A DNA stretch of 64,000 nucleotides. Source: Eledone cirrhosa (lineage: Eukaryota; Mollusca; Cephalopoda; Octopoda; Eledonidae). The translations under genes and the position numbers were made by a program. The stretch spans positions 99,786,433-99,850,432 of the forward strand of contig OZ024746.1 of assembly GCA_964016885.1 (NCBI GenBank). The letters run 5' to 3'. This document shows, one piece after another, positions 23,009 through 32,757 of this stretch (position 1 is its first letter; each line of letters opens with the position of its first letter). The notes below the pieces were generated by a model, which saw only the letters and a list, made by a program, of their open reading frames with translations, was not told where the DNA came from and searched no databases.

Positions 23009-23065
23009 GGTAGTGCTCCGATGAGTCCAAACGAAAGTTTGGAAGAAACGATTGTCAGCAATAAC
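23009..23065 (+). ncRNA. hammerhead-ribozyme-like motif with GNRA-capped stem II
   Basis: Stem I GGTAGTGCT (23009-23017) and AGCAATAAC (23057-23065) pair at 7 of 9 positions. The core is CCGATGA (one change from CUGAUGA). Stem II TCCAAAC/GTTTGGA is a perfect 7-bp helix with a GAAA loop. GAAA (23045-23048), a minimal stem III and a UC cleavage dinucleotide (23055-23056) follow. The layout is that of a type I hammerhead with a very short stem III. The stem sequences differ from the other copies in this window. Confidence 0.6.
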
Positions 23066-23099
23066 ATGTGTTGAACATAATTTTATTGTGTAATTTATA

Positions 23100-23141
<42 letters not shown>

Positions 23142-23270
23142 GGAAAGTTATATTTAAATTGTTGGGTTACAACTAGTAAATATTTATAACTGATATAAAA
23201 GCACTCGACAAGTATTTGGAGTATATTTACGATATTAAATAAATGGAAACTATATTTATAAAACCATATT

Positions 23271-23336
23271 TATTTCATTATATATATTTCAGGGATATCA
23301 TATTAACAATATGCTATGCCTTCCTCAGACAAAATA
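23271..23336 (-). ncRNA. hammerhead-ribozyme-like motif, inverted arm
   Basis: The reverse complement of 23475-23540 with the same core CTGAGGA (23328-23322), GAAA (23290-23287), TATATATA and paired stem I. Confidence 0.65.
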
Positions 23337-23474
23337 CAATATAGACAGTTTTATAGATAAATAGATTTGACATACCGTTCAACATCGACTTGTATTTGAA
23401 AAATCAACTTTTCAAATACAAGTCAATGTTGAACGGTATGTCAAATCTATTTATCTATAAAACTGTCTATATTG

Positions 23475-23540
23475 TATTTTGTCTGAGGAAGGCATAGCAT
23501 ATTGTTAATATGATATCCCTGAAATATATATAATGAAATA
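23475..23540 (+). ncRNA. hammerhead-ribozyme motif with intact core
   Basis: Stem I TATTTTGT (23475-23482) pairs fully with ATGAAATA (23533-23540) allowing two G-U pairs. The core CTGAGGA (23483-23489) satisfies CUGANGA. Stem II is a long hairpin (AGG.ATA.CATATT paired with AATATG.TAT.CCT). GAAA is at 23521-23524, then palindromic TATATA and UA before stem I. Confidence 0.7.
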
Positions 23541-23683
23541 AATATGGTTTTATAAATATAGTTTCCATTTATTTAATATCGTATATATATATATATATAT
23601 ATATAACGAAAGAAATGTGGTAAGGAACCAGGTGGACCATAACGCACCAAAGTACTCAATACTTAGGGTAGTAGAGTGGGTAA

Positions 23684-23765
23684 TAGGAACGAGTAGGACC
23701 CCAACGGCTGAGCTCAAGCCGTTTCGACGGCTAATTCAGGACCAGCCGTCGGGGTCCTACTCGTT

Positions 23766-23769
<4 letters not shown>
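23684..23769. repeat. hairpin with 27-bp arms
   Basis: 'taggaacgagtaggacccc' at 23684 pairs with the segment ending at 23769, one G-U pair in 27. The inner 'aacggctgagct' resembles the 'aacggttgaagtt' of the 22296 and 29221 hairpins, so it may be the same class of element. Confidence 0.65.
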
Positions 23770-23818
<49 letters not shown>

Positions 23819-23987
23819 TTATTTATATTTAGATGTATTTATATATGTATACATATGTTTATATATAAGTGTATATATATATATATATATATATATACAT
23901 TTATATATGTGTATATATATATTTTTTTTTATTATGTATATATACATTTATATATATGTATATATACATTTATATATATGTATATGC

Positions 23988-24050
<63 letters not shown>
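23770..24050. repeat. (TA)n-rich compound microsatellite
   Basis: Several TA runs separated by 'catttatatatatgtatata' blocks. Confidence 0.9.
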
Positions 24051-24053
<3 letters not shown>

Positions 24054-24445
24054 GGTTTTAATTGAACAATGAAAATAATAACAACAAAGTCAAGTTAATT
24101 TACCTATTCATATCATTGTTTTACGATCGTTTCGGAGGGTTGATCATATTGACATATTGACTGACCTATAGCAGTTATATAACTGTATACTATCAGACTT
24201 CACATATAGGTTTGATCAGACAGTCTCCTTCGGAAACAATGAAGTTAGAATCTTTGTTATTAGTATATAAACAGGGTAGATATAAGAATAGATATACCAT
24301 ACAAATACATATTCGAGATTGCCTCCTTAGATTGAGTGGGAGGAGAATAGTGGAACCCTACCGACAGATGTCATTTAAGGTGGTTAAAAGGGTGAATGAG
24401 CAGTGCATAGTCGATGAATAAGAAGGGGTGGGATGGAAGTGATAG

Positions 24446-24516
24446 AAGAAGAAGAAGAAGAAGAAGAAGAAGAAGAAGAAGAAGAAGAAGAAGAAGAAGA
24501 AGAAGAAGAAGAGACA
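24446..24516. repeat. (GAA)n microsatellite
   Basis: About 22 tandem GAA/AGA triplets; may be an expanded retroelement 3' tail. Confidence 0.9.
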
Positions 24517-24565
24517 GGAAAAGAAGGCATAGAAGAGAAAGAGAGATAAGAAGATCATTATTGTG

Positions 24566-24769
24566 ACGGCAGTATCGATAGAGAGTCGGGCACCATGCTT
24601 TGCAACATAGAGTTACGGCCCTTTACGATATGAGTTCAATCCCGCCGAGGTTAACTTTGCCTTTCATCCTTACCGGGTCGATAAAATAAAGTACCAGTCA
24701 CGCACTAGAGTCGATTTAATCGACTTTCCCCTCCCCTCAAATTTCTGGCCTTGTGCCTATATAAGAAAC
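24566..24769 (+). mobile_element. octopus tRNA-derived SINE, long subfamily, with target duplication
   Basis: A box 'ggcagtatcgatagagagtc', B box 'gagttcaatcccgccgagg', long 3' region. Flanked by 'cattattgtg' (24556-24565) and 'cattgttgtg' (24770-24779). Confidence 0.9.
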
Positions 24770-25064
24770 CATTGTTGTGGTGAGTGTCCGAGGTGTAATA
24801 AATCTTCAATGAGAAGATGTCTTAATAGAAGGATGTTAAGTACTAGGTCGATAAGAAGTAAAAATAAAATAAAATAAACTAATAAAGTAGACTTTTACTT
24901 GGGTGTTCTAATTCAGATATAGTGAAAACATTTGGTTATTGGATTAACTTATAAATTACTGTATTGTTAACCTGGGAAATCAGTATTTAGTTAACCTTAA
25001 TAGATAAATTAGTAATCTCCTTATAATATATAACCAGCAATTTCTCTGTCTGTCTGTCCGACAG

Positions 25065-25330
25065 TGGAAACACGTGCGCGCGTGCGAATGTTTTTTGCGC
25101 ACGCGTAGAGAGAGAGTGAGAGTGAAAGAAAGAGACAGACTACGAGAGGGGGATAGCGGGAGGAAGAGAGGGAGAGAGAGAGAGTGAATAGACGCTAAAA
25201 CACGTGCGCGCGTGCGAATGTTTTTTGCGCGCGCGTAGAGAGAGAGTGAGAGTGAAAGAAAGAGACAAACTACAAGAGGGAGGATAGCGGGAGAGAGAGA
25301 GAGACGCTGGAAGAGGGGAAGGAAAACTAT
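25065..25330. repeat. two-copy tandem repeat, about 132 bp, with CG-rich core
   Basis: The block starting 'acacgtgcgcgcgtgcgaat' occurs at about 25068 and 25199, each followed by 'agagagagagtgagagtgaa'. The CG-rich part can form a hairpin with 'gcgcgcgcgt'. CpG density is far above the surroundings. Confidence 0.85.
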
Positions 25331-25374
25331 ATGTCTTGCTGTCTGCATTACGATACACATATATACACACACAC

Positions 25375-25674
25375 ACTGATCGCGTCATAATGACGTAATG
25401 CAGACAGCCAGACATACAGACAGATATTATAAGGGCGCAACGTTATATCTATGTATCTATCTAAAAAGAAAGACTAAGACTTATAGAGATCGATCGATAA
25501 ATCGCCTAATGCGGTCCCTAGAGCATTGAAAATTTGAAATATTTTTTGCTCAAAACACTCACAGGACCCTAAGTATTGCATGTGTAAAGTTTGAAAACAA
25601 TCGGTTGGGTGGTTCTCAAGTTTTAGTGAGCTGACAGACAGACAGACAGACATTCTCTGTTTTAGATATATAGA
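25375..25674 (-). mobile_element. Helitron 5' end, minus orientation
   Basis: Begins on the minus strand with TCTATATATCTAAAACAGAG, then GTCTGTCTGTC repeats and 'actcgagaaccacccaaccg' type sequence. It is the inverted match of 25711-26040. The 3' end was not found. Confidence 0.5.
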
Positions 25675-25710
25675 CTAGCAGAAAACCGCCCCCGCGTGGT
25701 TTTCTGCTAG
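25675..25710. repeat. 36-bp CTAG-bounded palindrome
   Basis: 'ctagcagaaaacc' and its reverse complement 'ggttttctgctag' around a GC-rich centre. A hairpin followed by CTAG is the form of a Helitron 3' end, here readable in both directions. A second copy of the same length is at 33629-33664. Confidence 0.7.
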
Positions 25711-26193
25711 TCTATATATCTAAAACAGAGAATGTTTGTATGTCTGCTTGTCTGTCTGTCTGTCTATCTGTCTGTCTGATCCCTAAAACTCGAGAACCAC
25801 CCAACCGATTTTTTTCAAACTTTACACATGTAATACCTATGGTCGTGTGAGTGTTTTGAGCAAAAACTATTTCAAATGTTCAATGCCCTAGGGACCGCAT
25901 TAGGTGATTTAGCGATCTCTCTCTATAATTCTTAGTGTGTCTTTTTAGACAGATACATAGCTATAACGTCGCGCCCTTATAATATCTGTCTGTATGTCTG
26001 GCTGTTTGCATTACAACATTATGTCACTATCTGTGTGTGTATATATGTATATATAGTGTGTGTGTATATATATATAGTGTGTAACGTTTTTCGAAATATT
26101 TACTTCTGCGTTCACAGATTGATTTTTTTTTAGTTTCAGAAGATCCCATTAAGGGTGAAAGCAGCGATTCTTCGCTTAAACTTTAATCTATTA

Positions 26194-26267
<74 letters not shown>

Positions 26268-26730
26268 ATATATATATATACACACACATATATATATATA
26301 ATTATATATTCGTGTACAGATATGTTTGCATACACAATAACAAAATATAAACAAACGTATTTATTTCACGAGGCTCGATAAGGATAAATATATATCAAAT
26401 ATATAAGAACCCTAGAGCAAATATTGTTCTCATTGCTGACGAGGCAGAAGGGGATATACACAATTGGCTGAAGAAGGATGAGACTGTGTTAGTAGTACGA
26501 CCAATGGCTGCTATCACACCAACAGCAGCAAAAACAACAACAAAAAAGAGAGGGAATGCTTTTGAAAAATCTTAATGGAAAATTATTTGCCTATTCACCC
26601 AAGGCGACTTCACTTTTTAGTTGAACTTCTGCATCAATTGGTGAACATACGACGAAACTGATTCAGAAAGGAGGGATAAACATGCCAATTTACGTTTAGA
26701 ATCCCGAGCAACGCCGGGCCATTCTGCTAG
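25711..26730 (+). mobile_element. non-autonomous Helitron
   Basis: 5' end TCTATATATCTAAAACAGAG immediately after a CTAG; a TCTG-rich segment; 3' end with the hairpin CCCGagcaacgcCGGG (26703-26718) nine bases before CTAG (26727-26730) and followed by T. No Rep or helicase coding is present, so it would depend on another element. It contains inserted Penelope pLTR pieces at 26088-26430. Confidence 0.6.
26088..26430. mobile_element. Penelope pLTR fragments facing each other across TA run
   Basis: 26088-26205 (+) matches 440-550 of the first pLTR; 26345-26430 matches the reverse complement of 562-605. The gap is (TA)n and short unique sequence. Probably a small inverted copy with internal deletion. 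Confidence 0.65.
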
Positions 26731-27027
26731 TATTTAATAAAACCCAATTTGGAAGGCGTATCTTGTGTCTTACTCGGGGTTACATGTGCATATACAAACA
26801 TATATAGACACACACACACATACACACATATATATACACATGCCCATATACACACCTACACATATACATATACACAATTAAATCCACCAATTAATGGTAG
26901 GGTCCAAACCGTATGAAGAACTCAATGTAATCCGTATGTAGAAGATGTCGTGAAGCAAGGTTTAAAATACTAAATTTCAACGATATAATTCATTGGAAGC
27001 AGAGTCAAAATAATACAAATAGTGAAA

Positions 27028-27310
27028 ACAATGAAATTAAACAAAATACGGTAATTCATAGTAAAACTCATTATTTTACGATCGTTTCTGGGGCTAGTTC
27101 TCCGTATGTTCATTCTATAAGTGATCTATGTAAAATATATTACAAATTATCAAAGTAAGAAAATATACATACGTCATCCCTACCCGCCGTCTTCAGAAAT
27201 AACTATTTACTAATAGAATGAACATACAGAGAACTAGCCCCAGAAACGATCGTAAAATAATGAGTTTTACTATGAATTACTCGTATTTTGTTTAATTTCA
27301 TTGTTTTCAC
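27028..27310. repeat. foldback element with about 90-bp arms
   Basis: 'gaaattaaacaaaatacg' through 'tctggggctagttctc' at 27028-27120 is repeated inverted at 27205-27305 almost exactly. Each arm has a GAAACGATCGTAAAA string, also present inverted at 24119-24133. Confidence 0.75.
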
Positions 27311-27318
27311 TCATATAC

Positions 27319-27329
<11 letters not shown>

Positions 27330-27407
<78 letters not shown>
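27330..27407. repeat. (GT)n microsatellite
   Basis: About 78 bp of pure GT. Confidence 0.95.
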
Positions 27408-27409
<2 letters not shown>

Positions 27410-27988
27410 CATACATACACGCAGCATGAGAAACATTTATTTCCTAAGAATTCGGATTCGTAATGGAGCTCGGATATTGGAAGAATTTTGTGCTAAATGT
27501 ATAGGTTGTTTGGGTCTTAAGACATATTGCAGGTGAATTGTTACACTAACCTTGGACAAATTAATGAGTAATATAGAGAAAATTGTAAGGCTAAAGATTT
27601 ATCCCAGGCTGGGAGATATTAATGCATGGTAATTAAAGATGGATTGAAATTTCTAATTTAAGGGTTTAGATAGAAATATATGATTCTCATTAACTCAATT
27701 TAGTTAGAATGTAAGTTATTTTGTGTAGTTTGAGAGTCCATATTGGTATTGATAAGCAACAGATTAATTCAGATAGAATTAATTTTCAACCATCCTTTAT
27801 TCTATATGTAAATTACCCTGTTAGGAATAAATTATATACATGTATGTCTTAATTACTTGAAGAAACTAGGTATGACTAAATTGATTTCAGGTATTATGTG
27901 GGTTTATAGTATATAAGTTTTGAGGATTTTGTGATTACATGATATAATTAATTCTTGCTTTTTATTTAGTAACCTATCTTTGGATTTC
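27410..27988. other. no recognised feature
   Basis: Unique AT-rich sequence. The last part may be the continuation of the Penelope fragment interrupted by the SINE at 28003, but translation is too degraded to confirm. Confidence 0.35.
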
Positions 27989-28002
27989 ATTATTTGGAAC
28001 AT

Positions 28003-28189
28003 GGGCGGTCGATGGCAGTATCGGTAGAGGGTCTGACGCCATGCTTTGCAGCAAAAAGTTACGGCCCTTGCCATTCTGAGTTCAAATCCCGCCGAGGTTA
28101 ACTTTGCCTTTCATCCTTACGGGGTCGATAAAATAAAGTACCAGTAATACAATGGAATAATTGCTGGCCTTGTCCCAAAAGTAGAAACA
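28003..28189 (+). mobile_element. octopus tRNA-derived SINE with 14-bp target duplication
   Basis: Complete short-subfamily copy flanked by 'attatttggaacat' at 27989-28002 and 28190-28203. It cuts a Penelope-like coding remnant on the other strand. Confidence 0.93.
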
Positions 28190-28203
28190 ATTATTTGGAA
28201 CAT

Positions 28204-28558
28204 CTCCTGAGAACATAATTGGCATAATTTCGCCTTGATACAAGTTAGTTCTTTTAAGGACACTCCAATCTAGTTTGTATGGTATATTTTTTCTTTTAAA
28301 ATTCATAATAGTTTCCGCTGAAGAGGTAGTGTTAGTTAATTTAGAATTTTTTAAATAATGTGTATGTGAATATAACCTTTTCTTGAACGAGTTAGATGTA
28401 GCTGCTATGTATGATTGCGTAGAGTCCTTAGTATTTGCTTAACATTGATACACTATACTGGCAACTAAGCAATTGCCATTAAGGGGGCAGTTGGTTTTAA
28501 TCCTACAGTTACATCTTTTGTTGCATAATTTACTATTATTGTTTATTGTATTTCTGTC
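28204..28558 (-). pseudogene. Penelope-like linker/GIY-YIG fragment
   Basis: On the minus strand: CNCRIKTNCPLNGNCL linker, ASIVYQC, then SYIAATSNSFKKRLYSHTHYL and IPYKLDWSVLKRTNLYQGE. The catalytic YIG reads YIA, and a stop lies before the domain. Two SINEs split it from flanking parts. It is another family-1-like sequence, distinct from 11660-12649. Confidence 0.7.
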
Positions 28559-28577
28559 ATTATTGTTACTTACACTA

Positions 28578-28762
28578 GGGCGGTGGATTGGCAGTATCGG
28601 TAGAGGGTCGGACGCCATGCTTTCCAGCATAGTTACGTCCCTTTACGATCTGAGTTCAAATCCCGCCGAGGTTGACTTTGCCTTTCATCCTTACGGGGTC
28701 GATAAAATAAAGTACCAGTAATGCACTGGGTAATTGCTGGCCTTGTGCCTAAAGTAGAAACA
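28578..28762 (+). mobile_element. octopus tRNA-derived SINE with 19-bp target duplication
   Basis: Complete copy with exact flanking repeats 'attattgttacttacacta' at 28559-28577 and 28763-28781. It is the best-defined SINE insertion in the window. Confidence 0.95.
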
Positions 28763-29220
28763 ATTATTGTTACTTACACTAATGGGATCGTCGGTTATAT
28801 TGGTCTCACTTCGTTGGTAGTGCGATTACCTGAGGATGGTAATATGGATATAGAATTATTAGGTATTAGGTTTGTTTGTGTTAAATTAGTTTGTGCTGAG
28901 CCGGTTGCAGGTGCATTTGCTAAGATGTGACTAGTTGGGGAGAATAATCGATCTTGATGATTGCTGGAAAATCATTAACTTGACCCAGGGTAGTGGGTAC
29001 TATGCAGGTTGTGGGTGTGTAGTTAGTATTATTGGATGTATTTTGGTTTACATTGTGAGCAATTTTAGGTTTAAGACCTGTATATTTGCGGTGGGTGATT
29101 TATAGAGATTCATTTATAGATGCATTTATAGAGATTCATAGCACTTATTTACTGCTGTTTCAGGACCTTAGACAATATTAATATATGTCTAGATCGTTCA
29201 TCAGACAGAGATGTTATGAA

Positions 29221-29440
29221 AAGACAACCTTAACGGTTGGAGCTTCCTGGATAATCCAGGAAGCTCCAACCGTTATGGTTGTCTTTTTTTCCAGGTATGT
29301 CAATATTTATTTATAAAACAAATCTGTATTTTATCTGATGAAAGCGCACCATAATTTGCCTTGGTTGCCCTTGAAATATATATAATAAAATAAATATTGT
29401 TTTATAAATATAGTTTCCATTTATTAATATATTGTCTATT
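29221..29440 (+). mobile_element. hammerhead-bearing repeat, copy 2
   Basis: A 32-bp-arm hairpin (29221-29252/29254-29285, one mismatch) with 'taacggttgg', a 41-bp spacer, an intact hammerhead fold (29327-29392) and the 'atagtttccatttattaata' tail. Confidence 0.7.
29327..29392 (+). ncRNA. hammerhead-ribozyme motif with intact core (best copy)
   Basis: Stem I TATTTTAT (29327-29334) is perfectly complementary to ATAAAATA (29385-29392). The core CTGATGA (29335-29341) is canonical. Stem II 29342-29350 pairs with 29363-29372 (nine pairs, one mismatch, one bulge). GAAA is at 29373-29376, then self-complementary TATATA as stem III and the UA cleavage dinucleotide (29383-29384). A very short self-complementary stem III is known in Penelope hammerheads, which can act as dimers. 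Confidence 0.72.
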
Positions 29441-29589
29441 TACTCCACCAACTGTTGAGTGCTTTATATCAGTTATAACAATTTTTAAGCTTGTTGAATC
29501 CCAACAAATTAAATATAACCTCTGCATATATATATATATTTATATGTATATATAAATTAACTTTCATAACGTTGATAGGTTTTAGCCAG

Positions 29590-30120
29590 TATTGGCCCAG
29601 GCCATGTCTAACTTAATAGGACCACCTGGCAAAGTCTTGCAAATCAGGATTTGGACACTGTGGCCCATTCAAGTAGAGAGTTATTGTTTACGGAGCCATA
29701 TCCGGGTGTAGGAGGTTTATCCGGAATTTCTTGAAGGAATTTGTTCAAAGACTTCTTGAACTTTATGGGGTCTGTTTCTGTTTCAATGTGTTTTGTTGTA
29801 ATGTTAAAGAGAGCGGGGCCAATTGAGATGAGATAATTGTGCCATAATGTTGTTATGAGATGTGTGTGTGATTTTTGTTGTGGGTGGATAGCACGGGGCC
29901 CAAACATTGGGTGTACATTAAAGGTGATGCTAACATCATTTGGGAATTGATGATGGAATATTTTTCACATCATGCAGATCATGTAGCGCCCATGGCGACA
30001 TTGGAGAGGATAAAGTTTGAGCTTTTCTAGTCGACCCCAATTGTCAAGGCCTGTGACGACATTTATCTTTTGTGTAATTAACCTTTGAGCTGCTTCAACC
30101 AGATTTGCATATCGAATATT
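29590..30120 (-). pseudogene. LINE polymerase C-terminal fragment
   Basis: Minus strand: VEAAQRLITQKINVVTG, LEKLKLYPLQCRHGRYMI, then FGPRAIHP, GPALFNI, KFLQEIPDKPPTPGY and NSLLEW. This is the conserved tail after reverse transcriptase in several LINE families. One stop near 29980. Confidence 0.65.
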
Positions 30121-30199
30121 ATTATTAATATTCGAAAACCTCAGATTACATTTATTGTATTCAGCTATGTAGAGCGATATCTTTATGTTAGTTATTTGA

Positions 30200-30640
30200 A
30201 TATGGCAAAGCCGGCCATTAATCGCTCGTATGCATGAAATTGACTGGCCTATCTACTGCAAATCTAGCTGATCAGTGGATCTGCTAATAAGCAGATCTGA
30301 CTGATTAGCCAGTCTGCTAATATGCAAATCAGGCCAATCAGTCACTATATATTTTAGAAAATAGCATATCTTTTCACTACACGCGTAGTTGCTGTGCGGT
30401 TGGCTAAAGAGGTAAGGGTTAGGTGTTGCCTTCTTTTTTTGGTAGCGGGTGAGGTTTTGTTTTTTGTTGGTTGTTGAACAATGTTTGAGTGGTGTTTAGG
30501 TTTTCTTGTTTTTATGAAGGGGTTGTTGGAAGCGTATTCTGTTTGAAAGGTTGTTCGATAGTTTAGGAACCAAGTTTGGCTTTTCCCCCAGCTTTAAAAG
30601 GATTTCAGTTCCTTGTTGCAATCATCTATCCATAATTTAG
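30200..30640. other. no recognised feature; short imperfect palindrome
   Basis: 30240-30345 has imperfect inverted repeats around 'tgcaaatc'. The rest is T/G-rich sequence with nothing recognised. Confidence 0.35.
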
Positions 30641-31254
30641 AAATATTTTCTAGGGGCCTTGAGTCTTTTTGTTAATTTCTTGGTTGATCTGTTCGTCGAT
30701 GGATTTTATTTTATCCTCATTTGTCTGAGCTCTCAATTTTAGAAGTTCAATTTCTCTCTTCATTTGTTTCAGTGCCATTCTTTCCCTTAGTCCTCTTTGT
30801 GTCTCGGGTTCATCTGTAATGGGTTTAATCTGTAGTTTGCGGGGAAGGATTAATGGGGATGAATTGAGCTATTTTTCATAAATCTCCGCTTTGTTGTTGT
30901 TTTGGATCATCTCCAAAAGAAGAATGTTCTGTCTCTGAGTGATGTGTTCCATTGTGATATTGTTTGACTTTTTATTCTGTATGTTGTTAGTGTATCAGTG
31001 CCACGTGCTTCCTCGTTTGTTTGAATTAGGTTTGTGTTATTCGTAAAGTATGTTTTGATCGTTTCACATAAGTTGTGGAGTTTTTCGCCGATTTCGTAGG
31101 ATTTATATTTGGGGTTGGTTTCTTCATTTGTCGAATCTAGTTTGTTAATGAGTACTGACAGATTAGTGTTTATTTTCTGCAGTTCCTTGAGTATCTCTTC
31201 ATTTATGTTAATGATAGTTGTGTGTGTTTTGTCGGCATAACAATAACCAAACAT
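30640..31254 (-). pseudogene. possible retroelement ORF1 with coiled coil
   Basis: A 115-codon minus frame from 31254 is rich in Glu/Lys/Leu/Asn (ILKELQKINTNLSVLINKL) and breaks at 30907; the next frame continues with RGLRERMALKQMKREIELL to about 30660. The heptad-like pattern suggests coiled coil. No family match recognised; retroelement origin is a guess from context. Confidence 0.35.
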
Positions 31255-31681
31255 ACAATAACTAAAACTCAGTCACCCAAACGCGAACACACACACACCA
31301 AACACTATACACACGCTCAAACGCATGCGCAGAGACGAAGACAAAAAAAAATAAATAAATAGATAAAATGAAATGGCGTAGACATACAATACAACAGGAG
31401 GAAACATAATAGTACTACTGACGATGTTGCAGATGTGCAACGAAAGAACTATGTATTTATTTATCTATATATAAACTATATATATGTATTTATTTTATTA
31501 TCAGTCAGTGATAAACATTGATGGCCAAATGAATTAACTATGGAGATATAAAAGATACAGAAGCGAAAACCAACCAAACAGTGAGTGTGTTCTGTTATTA
31601 TTTCTGGCAATATTATTACAACAATATGACCCTTCCCCAAGTAAAACTATATATATATATATATATATAAAACTACTTTTG

Positions 31682-31742
31682 TATTTTATCTGATGGGGGC
31701 GTACCAAAATGTTGGTGCCCTTGAAATATATATAATAAAATA
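31682..31742 (+). ncRNA. hammerhead-ribozyme-like motif, one core change (copy 3)
   Basis: Stem I TATTTTAT/ATAAAATA perfect; core CTGATGG (last A to G); stem II GGGC..ACC/GGTGCCC; GAAA; TATATA; UA. Followed by the same 'atagtttcca' tail to about 31790 and the 'gagtgct' downstream segment also seen at 29450-29470. Confidence 0.6.
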
Positions 31743-32173
31743 ATTATGGTTTTATAAAGATAGTTTCCATTTATTAATATCATTGATATTATACTCCGAA
31801 AGAAAATGTAGAGTGCTTCGAATCTGTTATAAATAAATTTGTTGAATAACTAACAAATTAAATATCTCTTTGCTTATATATATATATAGAAATTAAATAT
31901 CTCTTTGCTTATATTGTACGTGTGTGTTATATAGTTATAGAGGTATGTATATACATTTTAATTTATATTTTTAATTATCGTGGGTCTACCTTGCCTATAA
32001 TGGGTTATAGATTCCATACACTGGTGGTTTTTCCCTGTTTTATTGATAGCGCACTATCTCTCTCTAGTGTGTTACCTTTTCAACATATTGTATTTTAAAG
32101 AGCTCAGGATTTCTTCTCCTTTGAGCACATTATTTACAGGGAATAGCGAGGGTCTATGGCTCCGGTAATTTAT

Positions 32174-32179
<6 letters not shown>

Positions 32180-32212
<33 letters not shown>
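32180..32212. repeat. (TA)n microsatellite
   Basis: About 32 bp of TA. Confidence 0.9.
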
Positions 32213-32214
<2 letters not shown>

Positions 32215-32757
32215 GTATATATTGAGTTAGAAACTCAAAATAGTCTCTTACAATTAAATAGCTCAAAGAAAGAGGTTTTTCTGAGCCGTGCAATATAATT
32301 GAATATAAAGAGAGATAAACATACATATAAACATACGTGTGCTCAAATTGTAAGGTACCAAGTTCGCTAGGGTGTAAAAAATACTAACTATAACAACAAC
32401 TTTGTCAGACTCAATTTAAAATAATAAATCAATAAAAAGAAAAACAAACCTCTATTGGGCAACAGCTTGAACTCCCAGACAGCTTTGGTTGGCTGATTCG
32501 CAATTTTAGCGAAGGAAATTACCAATTCTTTGCTCATCAGTGGGTGTAAAATTAGTAATCTCTTCACTTCTAATTATCTCAGGAGACTGAATACTGTGTG
32601 ACTATAAAATAACGTACGTGGCACCAGAACCTAGCGTGTCTAATAAACGTACACTACTAAAAATAGCAGTGAAGTTTACACGACATTTAAATTAATTCGA
32701 CATAATTTGAAGGAGCCGAATAATATATATAAAGAAAACAATTTTTCGCTGTACATG
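32213..32757. other. no recognised feature
   Basis: About 545 bp of AT-rich sequence, nothing recognised. Confidence 0.35.

Larger units (their letters stand above)
23231..23580. repeat. 350-bp near-perfect inverted repeat with a hammerhead motif in each arm
   Basis: Arms 23231-23402 and 23409-23580 pair without net indels around a 6-nt centre. Both outer ends are the 'gatattaaataaatggaaact' tail found at the end of the other hammerhead-bearing repeats. Each arm carries a hammerhead fold on opposite strands, so transcription from either side would give one. Confidence 0.8.

Noticed and set aside
23684..23769. Minus-strand hammerhead in the 27-bp-arm hairpin
   Set aside because: There is a GAAAC string, but the upstream core reads CTGAATT, so the fold is not supported.
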